NCBI RefSeq assembly: GCF_003095655.1
Contig: NZ_CP029151.1
Location: 1,115,001 to 1,179,000, forward strand
Length of the DNA stretch: 64,000 nucleotides
Direction: 5' to 3'
Source: Dokdonia sp. Dokd-P16
Lineage (GTDB): Bacteria > Bacteroidota > Bacteroidia > Flavobacteriales > Flavobacteriaceae
Of this stretch, positions 1 to 6,708 are shown one piece after another; position 1 is the first letter of the stretch; each line of letters starts with the position of its first letter. The position numbers were made by a program, and so were the translations under genes. Under the pieces are notes generated by a model that made no database searches, was not told where the DNA came from, and worked only from the letters and a program-made list of their open reading frames with translations.

Positions 1-423
1 CGTAGCCGCCTGACCAAAGAGATATTTATCAAGCCCCGCTTGGTTTGCATTTGGTTGTTTCTGTATAAACGTAAGCAACAACATTCCAAAACCAAAAAAT
101 AACGACAAGACAAGTCCTAGGGCTGTATCACTTTTAAGATGAGTTTTAGTAACCATCCCACGTATCCAGAAGGTGCCAATAAGTCCGCTTACTAAAGCTC
201 CTAACAGCAACACATTTGTATCCTTTGTACCTGTGATTAAAAAAGCAATAGCAATACCAGGCAGCGCAGCATGAGAGATGGCATCACCAAGTAAACTTTG
301 CTTTCTAAGTACTGCAAAACTACCAAGCATACCACAAATAGCACCAAGTATAGCTGTACCCAGCGTGATGGTTCTGAGGGTATAGTCAGAGAAGAGTTGA
401 GAGAAATATTCTGAGAGTTCCAT
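1..423 (-). CDS. Metal ABC transporter permease (Mn/Zn type), partial
   Basis: This is the N-terminal 141 residues of an inner-membrane permease of the ZnuB/MntB (ABC-3) family; the rest lies beyond the window edge. The start is the ATG at 423 (MELSEYFSQLFSDYTLRTI). Several hydrophobic segments alternate with the family's conserved stretch GMLGSFAVLRKQSLLGDAISHA (about residues 31-52), which is followed by a further membrane segment. It belongs with the ATPase (1110-1898) and binding protein (2018-2935) on the same strand. A four-helix-bundle cassette separates it from them. The metal is inferred to be Mn or Zn from the family and from the DtxR-type regulator at the head of the operon. Confidence 0.85.
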   Translation of the reverse strand, partial: MELSEYFSQLFSDYTLRTITLGTAILGAICGMLGSFAVLRKQSLLGDAISHAALPGIAIAFLITGTKDTNVLLLGALVSGLIGTFWIRGMVTKTHLKSDTALGLVLSLFFGFGMLLLTFIQKQPNANQAGLDKYLFGQAAT

Positions 424-430
424 GTGTTAT

Positions 431-669
431 TAGTTTGTAGGACTTAGGATGCACCGCTGGTGCTTGTAGGACGCTTCGCTTGTAGTGAAAACTCTAATCC
501 AATTTTAGACTTTTCTTTAAGCCCATTATCATTTTTGCGATTTCTTATCATAGTTTGTAGGACTTAGGGTGCACCGCTAGTGCTTGTAGGACGCTTCACT
601 TGTAGTGAAAAAATCTAATCCAATTTTAGACTTTTCTTTAAGCCCATTATCATTTTCGCGATTTCTTGT
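431..669. repeat. Tandem ~118-bp duplication of a four-helix-bundle gene tail
   Basis: Positions 431-547 and 551-669 are nearly identical direct repeats. Each begins tagtttgtaggactta. The right copy contains the last ~18 codons of the 615-980 gene; the left copy is an orphan duplicate of that tail plus the downstream flank. Inside each is a taggacgcttc(g/a)cttgtag unit (467-485 and 587-605) that reappears inverted at 1058-1076. Confidence 0.85.
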
Positions 670-980
670 AATTGTTTTCTAGTATTATCATTCTGTTCTT
701 GAGAAATATATTTCTTTCTAGTTGCTACGGTAGAGCACGTAACACATTCCTTAAGAGAATCCCAAGCCATATTTAAATACCTATTGAATTGCTTATTTGT
801 ATCACCGTGACCCTCGCTTATATTTAATGCTATAGAAAGAGCCGCCCTACCATATTGACTCGATAACCGATACCTCTCTTTTTGTGGAAAAGTATCAATC
901 AACGCATCAGCTGCGTCAATAAAGTCTAGTGCTTTCTGATAAACACTCAATTTTTCAAAATTGAATACTACATTTTCCAT
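615..980 (-). CDS. Four-helix-bundle protein (S23/IVP family)
   Basis: A 121-residue, wholly helical protein of the TIGR02436 four-helix-bundle family, related to the ORFs found in rRNA intervening sequences and to Avd of diversity-generating retroelements. Family features seen are an N-terminal F.KL.VYQKALDFI segment (8-22), the central QYGRAALSIALNISEGHGD (about 42-60) and a C-terminal LK.C...S.VATRKKYI segment. Its function in this context is unknown. It sits between the ATPase and permease genes of a metal transporter and is flanked by inverted copies of a 19-bp unit, so it looks like an inserted cassette rather than part of the transporter. Confidence 0.85.
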   Translation of the reverse strand: MENVVFNFEKLSVYQKALDFIDAADALIDTFPQKERYRLSSQYGRAALSIALNISEGHGDTNKQFNRYLNMAWDSLKECVTCSTVATRKKYISQEQNDNTRKQLQEIAKMIMGLKKSLKLD

Positions 981-1057
981 CTTAGTAATTTTTATATTTA
1001 ATCAACATCATGTTCCAACCTTATTTTTAGCAATAAAAGCAACGCAAACAACTTATA

Positions 1058-1076
1058 CTACAAGCATCGCGTCCTA
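1058..1076. repeat. Inverted flank of the four-helix-bundle cassette
   Basis: ctacaagcatcgcgtccta is the reverse complement of 467-485 at 16 of 19 positions. The two therefore bracket the cassette as imperfect terminal inverted repeats. A small hairpin (gttccgcaggaac) follows at about 1080-1092. Confidence 0.55.
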
Positions 1077-1109
1077 ACAGTTCCGCAGGAACGTCCTACC
1101 GCCTACATA

Positions 1110-1898
1110 CTATTTATTTACCGCAACCTTATAGTTAATTCCATAAGTCTTGGTGAGATTATCATCATTAAAAATATCTTTCACAGGTCCTGTAGCAATT
1201 TTCTTGACGTTTAAAAAAGTCACCCAGTCAAAATATTCTGGTACTGTTTGTAAATCGTGATGTACTACTACTACTGTTTTTCCTGCTTTACGTAATTCTT
1301 TAAGAATATTGATAATAGCAATTTCTGTAGTGGCATCTACTCCTTGAAAAGGCTCATCCATAAAATAGATTGCTGCATCTTGCACTAGTGCTCGCGCAAG
1401 AAAAACACGCTGCTGCTGTCCTCCTGATAGTTGGCTTATTTGTCTTCCTTTAAAAGGAAGCATACCTACTTTTTCCAGTGCTTCTAGTGCTGCTCTTTTT
1501 TCCTTAGTTCCAGGACGTTTTATCCAGCCTAACTTTCCGTAGGTTCCCATAGTTACCACATCAAGTGCCGTGGTGGGAAAATCCCAATCTACACTTCCCT
1601 TTTGAGGAACGTATGCCACAAGCTTGCGCTGCTTATCATAGGGTTTTCCATAGATAGAAACGCTCCCAGCAATGGGATCTATAATACCAAGTATAGATTT
1701 TATAAGCGTAGACTTACCTGCACCGTTAGGCCCCACAATAGCCATAAGCACTCCTTCTGGCACTTCCAGATCTATATCCCAAAGAACCGGCTTGTAGTTA
1801 TATGCAACCGTAAGGTCGTCTACGCGAATGGCTATATTCCCCTCTTGATCTCCACCAAGGGGAGAAGATTGTAATCTATTACTTAAATTCTCTCTCAT
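1110..1898 (-). CDS. Metal ABC transporter ATP-binding protein
   Basis: Cytoplasmic ATPase subunit of a Zn/Mn uptake transporter (ZnuC/MntB-like), 262 residues. Visible motifs are Walker [10 protein letters not shown] (56-64), Q-loop PQK (about 98-100), signature LSGGQQQR (157-164), Walker B IYFMDEP (177-183) and H-loop HHD (213-215). The first ~22 residues ([20 protein letters not shown]) precede the normal family start at NIAIRVDDL and are encoded by a small CCCCT/AGGGG palindrome. The N-terminus may thus be a repeat-derived extension. It lies between the binding-protein gene and the interrupted permease gene, all on the minus strand. Confidence 0.92.
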   Translation of the reverse strand: MRENLSNRLQSSPLGGDQEGNIAIRVDDLTVAYNYKPVLWDIDLEVPEGVLMAIVGPNGAGKSTLIKSILGIIDPIAGSVSIYGKPYDKQRKLVAYVPQKGSVDWDFPTTALDVVTMGTYGKLGWIKRPGTKEKRAALEALEKVGMLPFKGRQISQLSGGQQQRVFLARALVQDAAIYFMDEPFQGVDATTEIAIINILKELRKAGKTVVVVHHDLQTVPEYFDWVTFLNVKKIATGPVKDIFNDDNLTKTYGINYKVAVNK

Positions 1899-2017
1899 GT
1901 TTTTCGCTTCATATAGGAAAAGGGTACTATCTGTACAATCGAAATAGAGATGCTTATAAGTTAGTGTATAGTTATAAACTCGTATTTCCTTATTCTTTAC
2001 CTATTTTTTCTGTTCTT

Positions 2018-2935
2018 CTATTTTAAAGCTTCTACAATTGTAGTCACGTTGTATTTGAACATCCCTATGTATGTTCCCTCTACACTTCCCGCATTACCTA
2101 GTGCGTCACTATATAAAGAACCACCTATCACTACTTCTTGTCCTCTAGATTGCACGGCTGCTTGCAATGCTTCTATCGTTCTTCTAGGTACAGAGCTCTC
2201 TACAAAAATGGCTTTTACTTTATTGTCAATTATAAATTGAGAAAGACGCTGTACGTCCTTAACTCCTGCTTCGGTAGCGGTAGATAGTCCTTGCAACCCT
2301 ACTACTTCAAAACCGTAACTCTTCCCAAAATAGTTAAAGGCATCGTGAGCCGTAACGAGAATCCTTTTTTCGGCTGGGAGCGTAGCTATTGTAGCTTTAA
2401 CCTCTACTTCTAGTGCATCTAACTGTGCTAGGTAAGCTTCAGCATTTATTTCGTAGCTTTTTGCGTTCTGAGGATCCTTTCGCGAAAGCGTACTTACCAC
2501 CTCTGTTGCAAATTGCTTAAAATACTGAATATTAAACCACACATGAGGATCATAGTTAGACGCAAAATAATCTGAACCTATGAGCGTATTTTTATCTAGA
2601 GATTCCCCCAGAGGTACTTGGGTAACTTGAGTTGCGTTCATCTTTTCAAAAACCTCCACAAGCTTACCTTCTAGGTGTAGCCCATTATAGAAAATTACAT
2701 CTGCACCAGCAAGTTTTGTCACATCACCAGCACTTGCTTTATATAAGTGAGGATCTACACCGGCGCCCATCAAACCTTCTAGATTAATAAGATCGCCTCC
2801 TATATTTTTTACAAGATCTGTAATCATGGAGGTGGTAGCAACTACATTCAATTTGCCATTACTTTCTTTCTCACCCTTGCAACTAATCACGCTTAAAGCG
2901 AAAATGACAATTACTATATATAGACTCTGTTTCAT
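2018..2935 (-). CDS. Metal ABC transporter substrate-binding lipoprotein
   Basis: Periplasmic metal-binding lipoprotein of the ZnuA/TroA/MntC family (cluster A-I), 305 residues. The signal peptide ends in a lipobox (LSVISC, Cys19), so the mature protein should be membrane-anchored. Family ligand motifs are present: GVDPHLYK, DPHVWFN and TAHDAFNYFGKSYG, with the C-terminal FVESSVPRRTIE. No long His-rich loop is seen, which leans towards Mn over Zn, but this is weak evidence. The coding sequence contains a shortened copy of the genome palindrome (2477-2490, read as SRK). Only a short gap separates it from the outer-membrane protein gene. Confidence 0.9.
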   Translation of the reverse strand: MKQSLYIVIVIFALSVISCKGEKESNGKLNVVATTSMITDLVKNIGGDLINLEGLMGAGVDPHLYKASAGDVTKLAGADVIFYNGLHLEGKLVEVFEKMNATQVTQVPLGESLDKNTLIGSDYFASNYDPHVWFNIQYFKQFATEVVSTLSRKDPQNAKSYEINAEAYLAQLDALEVEVKATIATLPAEKRILVTAHDAFNYFGKSYGFEVVGLQGLSTATEAGVKDVQRLSQFIIDNKVKAIFVESSVPRRTIEALQAAVQSRGQEVVIGGSLYSDALGNAGSVEGTYIGMFKYNVTTIVEALK

Positions 2936-2941
2936 TATTTC

Positions 2942-3733
2942 TTATTTTTTATCTATTCTAAAACTAACTCCTGCACTTATTAATAAATCTTGACCATCTG
3001 TAATGCTCTTACCTATAGTTGCATCAAGTTGCACTAGAGGAGCGATGGCATATGTAAGACCTGCATCCCAAAAATGATTTGCACGATTATCTTCTGGAAG
3101 ATCCCCATAAACTTCTGCATAAGCACCAAGTTTATCTGTAATTGCATAGCCATATGCAAACGTATAAACATATGCTAGCTCCGGGGAGTCTCCACCATAC
3201 TGGCCACCTATATTGTAGGCTATTCCTGATCGTTCACCAAGTGTATGATTAAATGCAAAGCGAAAATCTGCACTAGTAAATTCTGGCTTAAAGTCTGTAC
3301 TTGCTGTAAATGGAAGAAATAAATGACCTATTAAACCTATTTCTGGTTTCCAGCCATCTTCTTTTGCTATAGCTACTTTTGCACCAAAAAGTAATGGAGA
3401 CATCCCGTTAAGGCTACTTATTTCTTGATCATTGATATTTGTTTCTACCTCTTGGTACGCCCATCCCACTCTAAGCTCGAGATTATCTAGTATCCCATAA
3501 CGGAGTAGCGTAGTATTATAACCCCACACGCGTTCTTCTATATTATTCTCCTCAAAAGTGGTCGTATATGCTCCTGTTTCAACTTGCAAACTTCCTTTAG
3601 GTACTACCGTAGGTGACTCTGTTGCATCCGGGCGATCTGTGACGAGACCTATTTGAGTTTCTGTCTTTTGTGCCGCTAGTTGTGTGCACATTGAGAAAAG
3701 TAATACTGTTGTAAGCGTAAAAATTTGTTTCAA
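2942..3733 (-). CDS. Outer-membrane beta-barrel, transporter-like (phenol_MetA_deg family)
   Basis: A 263-residue protein with a cleavable signal peptide (MKQIFTLTTVLLFSMCTQLAAQ), then TDRPDATESPTVVPKGSLQVE, the typical opening of the PF13557 putative outer-membrane channel family. The rest is alternating hydrophobic/polar strands ending in FRIDKK, consistent with a beta-barrel. It lies 6 bp upstream of the metal-binding lipoprotein gene and downstream of the DtxR-type regulator, so I infer it carries metal across the outer membrane for this operon. No enzyme function is implied despite the family name. Confidence 0.8.
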   Translation of the reverse strand: MKQIFTLTTVLLFSMCTQLAAQKTETQIGLVTDRPDATESPTVVPKGSLQVETGAYTTTFEENNIEERVWGYNTTLLRYGILDNLELRVGWAYQEVETNINDQEISSLNGMSPLLFGAKVAIAKEDGWKPEIGLIGHLFLPFTASTDFKPEFTSADFRFAFNHTLGERSGIAYNIGGQYGGDSPELAYVYTFAYGYAITDKLGAYAEVYGDLPEDNRANHFWDAGLTYAIAPLVQLDATIGKSITDGQDLLISAGVSFRIDKK

Positions 3734-3754
3734 GGTTATTGATTTTGGTAATTA

Positions 3755-4408
3755 TTAAATCTGGATATATAGGTTATCTGCTATCTTTTTGGAAATAAAA
3801 AACTGTTCTTTTTTTACTTGTATCACCATCGAGCCGTCAAAGAACTCTCGCCCTAGTACTTTTATAGTTGCCCCTATTGCGATGTTTCTTTTATCTAAAA
3901 ATTGAAGAAACTCTGCCGACGTTTCTCGTACTCCCACGAGCTGGCCGGTATTGCCCTTATTTAATTCTGACAGCAACTTTTTTATAGCACTTTTTATATT
4001 TCCATTTTTATCTGGAATAGGATCTCCATGCGGATCGTAGTCTGGATAGTCAAGAAATTTGTCTAAGCGATTAATAAGCTCCGTAGAGTTTACATGTTCT
4101 AATTGTTCTGCAATATGGTGTACCTCATCCCACTGGAAATTGAGTTTTTCCACCAGAAAAACTTCCCAAAGCCTGTGTTTACGTACAATATAAATAGCTG
4201 CTTTCTCGCCTTCTTTTGATAAGCGGGCACCTCTATATTTTCGGTAAGAAACCAAACCCTTGTCTGCAAGTTTTTGCACCATATCTGTTGCACTAGACGC
4301 TTTAGTCTGCATTGTTTCTGCAAGTGCGTTTGTGCTTACCTCCTTGTTAAATTCTTGTTCAAGGTGGAAGATTGTTTTAAGATAATTTTCTTCTGCTAGT
4401 GTGTACAT
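3755..4408 (-). CDS. DtxR/MntR-family metal-dependent repressor
   Basis: A 217-residue regulator. It has an N-terminal winged helix (YTLAEENYLKTIFHLEQ, then STNALAETMQTKASSATDMVQKLADKGLV), a metal-binding and dimerisation domain with E/H-rich ligand segments (HRLWEVFL at about 78-85 and EVHHIAEQLEHV near 95-106), and a C-terminal FeoA-like SH3 domain (about 150-217). It is the first gene of the metal-uptake operon. A perfect 22-bp palindrome 45 bp upstream of its start suggests autoregulation and metal-responsive repression of the whole operon. Confidence 0.9.
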   Translation of the reverse strand: MYTLAEENYLKTIFHLEQEFNKEVSTNALAETMQTKASSATDMVQKLADKGLVSYRKYRGARLSKEGEKAAIYIVRKHRLWEVFLVEKLNFQWDEVHHIAEQLEHVNSTELINRLDKFLDYPDYDPHGDPIPDKNGNIKSAIKKLLSELNKGNTGQLVGVRETSAEFLQFLDKRNIAIGATIKVLGREFFDGSMVIQVKKEQFFISKKIADNLYIQI

Positions 4409-4452
4409 ATATTTATCAAAGGTAGGAAACAGAAGTAGAGTAGTAAAAAAAT

Positions 4453-4474
4453 ATATTTAGTCTAGACTAAATAT
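4453..4474. promoter_or_regulatory. Operator-like palindrome (DtxR/MntR box)
   Basis: A perfect 22-bp inverted repeat centred between 4463 and 4464, with core TTTAGTCTAGACTAAA. It lies between the regulator gene (minus) and the PAS gene (plus). Its form resembles known DtxR/MntR boxes, so it is the likely binding site of the adjacent regulator. Confidence 0.65.
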
Positions 4475-4572
4475 TATAACTAAACTAATGTACCTTAAAC
4501 GTTTGTGTTAATTAATGTTTTAAATAATTGTACTGGACATCACTTTGCTATATTTATCCAAACTATCATAAG

Positions 4573-5058
4573 ATGCAAAGAGTAAAAGTCACCGCTCCCC
4601 TACAATCGTGGGATATTTTTTCAGAATATCTAGTCACTAGAGCTATTAAAGCTGCTAGAGAACTTGATTATTCTCAGGTGGAAAATTTCATCTCAAAGTA
4701 TCATTGGGATTTTGACACTTCGCTACTAGCGACAGAAGATTTTACTACGATTGTAGTAACAGATCGTGACCAAGTTATCCAATGGGTGAATGGTGGTTTT
4801 ACGGAAATGACTGGCTACCCAAGAAATCATGCTGTAGGTAAACACCCTCGTTTTTTACAAGGACCAGAAACCTCAAAAGAAACCAAGAAAGTTATAAGCA
4901 AATCACTACGTCTTGAAAAACCTGTAGTCAAGCAATTACTTAATTACAAAAAAGACGGCACGCCATATCTCTGTGATATAAAAATCATACCTCTTTTTAA
5001 TAAGGATCAAGAACTCACACACTTCATGGCTCTTGAAAAGAAAGCACGTGTAGCTTAA
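4573..5058 (+). CDS. LOV-like PAS domain protein lacking the photoactive cysteine
   Basis: A 161-residue protein whose C-terminal ~100 residues are a single PAS domain. The stretch VVTDRDQVIQWVNGGFTEMTGY is followed by GKHPRFLQGPETS and then NYKKDGTPYLCDIKI. These match LOV domains closely, but the usual NCRF is HPRF, so the flavin-adduct cysteine is missing, and the usual WN after the DG motif is LC. No output domain is attached. I chose the ATG at 4573; an in-frame TTG at 4528 would extend it. It diverges from the metal-operon regulator. It may bind flavin without an adduct, or another ligand. Confidence 0.75.
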   Translation: MQRVKVTAPLQSWDIFSEYLVTRAIKAARELDYSQVENFISKYHWDFDTSLLATEDFTTIVVTDRDQVIQWVNGGFTEMTGYPRNHAVGKHPRFLQGPETSKETKKVISKSLRLEKPVVKQLLNYKKDGTPYLCDIKIIPLFNKDQELTHFMALEKKARVA

Positions 5059-5123
5059 TATTTTCTTATCTTCTGTTTACTGCTGATAAACAAGACTTAA
5101 CTAAAGACATTTGTTTAAACTTG

Positions 5124-5152
5124 ACCCACATGTTTTACTTGTGGGTTTTTTG
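5124..5152 (+). terminator. Rho-independent terminator after the PAS gene
   Basis: The stem acccaca/tgtgggt is followed by a run of six T, 66 bp past the PAS stop codon. Confidence 0.75.
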
Positions 5153-5374
5153 TTTTGTTATGCTTTCGCGAAAATGAATACCCTTGTAAAACACGATAGC
5201 CCTATTGGCTACAATATGCAAGACAAAAATCCTAATCTATCTATTTTTTAAAGTTTACAAGCGTTTAAAATGATATGAAAAACAATTATTTATACTAATA
5301 TCACGAAAATCCATAAAAATTAACACATCTACTAAATGCTTACAAATTATTGATATACAGTACACTAAGTTGGT
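5153..5374. other. Intergenic stretch with no gene seen
   Basis: AT-rich sequence with a shortened copy of the genome palindrome (gctttcgcgaaaa, near 5162-5174). I see no reading frame or RNA gene. It precedes the conserved leader at 5375. Confidence 0.5.
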
Positions 5375-5575
5375 AAAAAAAAAAAAAAACGGATAGTTGA
5401 TTTGCCTTTAATTAGTCGAAATAAAGGAAATCCGTAAAATTCATCTGTAGAAATTTACTACATTGCAATTGATTAATCATCTAGTATACTAGTAGTTACA
5501 CAAGAGTGCATTTATTGCGCAGTAGATAAGCTCTTGTATAACCTTTATGTCGGTAATCTTGAGGATGACTTTAAA
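5375..5575 (+). promoter_or_regulatory. Conserved ~200-bp leader/promoter, copy 1
   Basis: This block is repeated almost unchanged at 9626-9828, in both cases just upstream of a small-peptide gene. It starts with a run of 15 A and includes the perfect palindrome ctagtatactag (5481-5492). An inverted repeat caagag...ctcttg overlaps a promoter of the form TTG (5534-5536), 17-bp spacer, TAATCTTG (5554-5561), one mismatch from the Bacteroidetes -7 box. I infer a shared regulated promoter with an operator over the -33 region. Confidence 0.6.
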
Positions 5576-5605
5576 TATACATTGAGATTAAATTTATAAC
5601 TTATT

Positions 5606-5857
5606 ATTATAAAACAAACATTTCTATTACTAGCGATAGTTTTTACTTTCTCTAGTTTTACAACAGTTACATCCAAACAAAAGATCGAAACTTCTATTGA
5701 GTTTTATGACTTGCTTGAAGAGGAACAGGTTGACGACAGACAATGTAGGCGCAGAACCTGTACGTATCGCAACGGTCAACAAATAAGTTGTACTGCGTGG
5801 ATGTATTTTGACTGTGGTACTGTTTTGAATGAGGTAGTTGTAATTGCCAAAAATTAA
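5606..5857 (+). CDS. Small secreted Cys-containing peptide, no ATG start (pep1)
   Basis: An 83-codon frame with an N-terminal hydrophobic signal segment (KQTFLLLAIVFTFSSF) and a short mature part with four cysteines (QCRRRTCTYRNGQQISC, then DCGTVLNE). No ATG, GTG or TTG lies at the expected start; ATT at 5603 or 5606 sits where other family members have ATG. It is preceded by the conserved leader at 5375 and followed by a stem-loop and a GLPGLI gene. Either it starts at ATT or its start codon has been lost. I recognise no family; the product is unknown. Confidence 0.55.
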   Translation: MIKQTFLLLAIVFTFSSFTTVTSKQKIETSIEFYDLLEEEQVDDRQCRRRTCTYRNGQQISCTAWMYFDCGTVLNEVVVIAKN

Positions 5858-5870
5858 TTCACTAAATAAT

Positions 5871-5902
5871 GAGTCTCTTAGGTGAGTATGCCTAAGAGAC
5901 TC
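5871..5902 (+). terminator. Stem-loop between peptide and GLPGLI gene
   Basis: A 12-bp perfect stem (gagtctcttagg/cctaagagactc) with an 8-nt loop, without a strong T run. It lies 14 bp after pep1 and 15 bp before the GLPGLI gene, so it may act as an attenuator or an mRNA-stabilising end. Confidence 0.6.
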
Positions 5903-5916
5903 AATATTATATTGGT

Positions 5917-6690
5917 ATGAAAAATTATAGAATCTATTTATTATTAGTATTTGTATGTAGCGGATTTAATCTAGGGGCGCAAAGCATTGACATTTCAGGA
6001 ATAGTTACTTACCACCAAGAAACTAATCTTGCTTATTTATATGAAGAAGATTATAGCTTATACTTTGACAAAAATCAATCTTTATACTTGGAGAATATTG
6101 GCAAAAAAAAATCTAATCAGGAGAAAAGCAACCAACAGGGTAATGAAACGACACGATCTATTATCGTAGGACGTTCCAATATTTCACAGCAATATTATCA
6201 CTATAAAGAAGGTAGATTTACTTATAGAGAGATCTGGTTTGATGAACCACTATATGTAGAAGACAAAATCACTTTTAATTGGGAACTCATTGACAAAACC
6301 AAACTCATAGGTTCTTTCCTATGTAAAAAAGCAAAAGTTTTATATAGGGGTCGTATCTATTATGCATGGTATGCATTACAAATTCCTTACAATTATGGAC
6401 CCTGGAAATTTAGAGGGCTCCCAGGTCTAATTCTAGAGGTAGAAGAAGAAAACAGCAAATTTAGAATTACCGCATCTAAAATAGCACTAGGAGATACCAT
6501 AAATGAATTTGAAATTCCAGAAAAACGTAACCTACTTTCTATTCCAGCCTTTTTGCTAGAAAAAGAAAGATTAAACAATGAATTGCTGGCACGGATTAAT
6601 AGTAAAGCAGCTAAGGGATCTCAGCCCCTAAAAGCTAGCTCTGATTGTGATGATTGCAAAACCTTGCAACTAGAATGGTACAATAATTAA
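5917..6690 (+). CDS. GLPGLI family protein 1
   Basis: A 257-residue exported protein (signal MKNYRIYLLLVFVCSGFNLGAQ) of the GLPGLI family (TIGR01200), a Bacteroidetes-specific secreted family of unknown function. The defining region is about residues 145-170: YAWYALQIPYNYGP followed by FRGLPGLILEVE. The C-terminus is unusual in ending with CDDCKTLQLEW, a CxxC pair. The next gene, 18 bp away, encodes a TonB-type outer-membrane protein. GLPGLI genes are commonly found beside such genes, so the two probably act together at the cell envelope. Confidence 0.85.
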   Translation: MKNYRIYLLLVFVCSGFNLGAQSIDISGIVTYHQETNLAYLYEEDYSLYFDKNQSLYLENIGKKKSNQEKSNQQGNETTRSIIVGRSNISQQYYHYKEGRFTYREIWFDEPLYVEDKITFNWELIDKTKLIGSFLCKKAKVLYRGRIYYAWYALQIPYNYGPWKFRGLPGLILEVEEENSKFRITASKIALGDTINEFEIPEKRNLLSIPAFLLEKERLNNELLARINSKAAKGSQPLKASSDCDDCKTLQLEWYNN

Positions 6691-6708
6691 TAATAAAAGT
6701 AGAACGTA

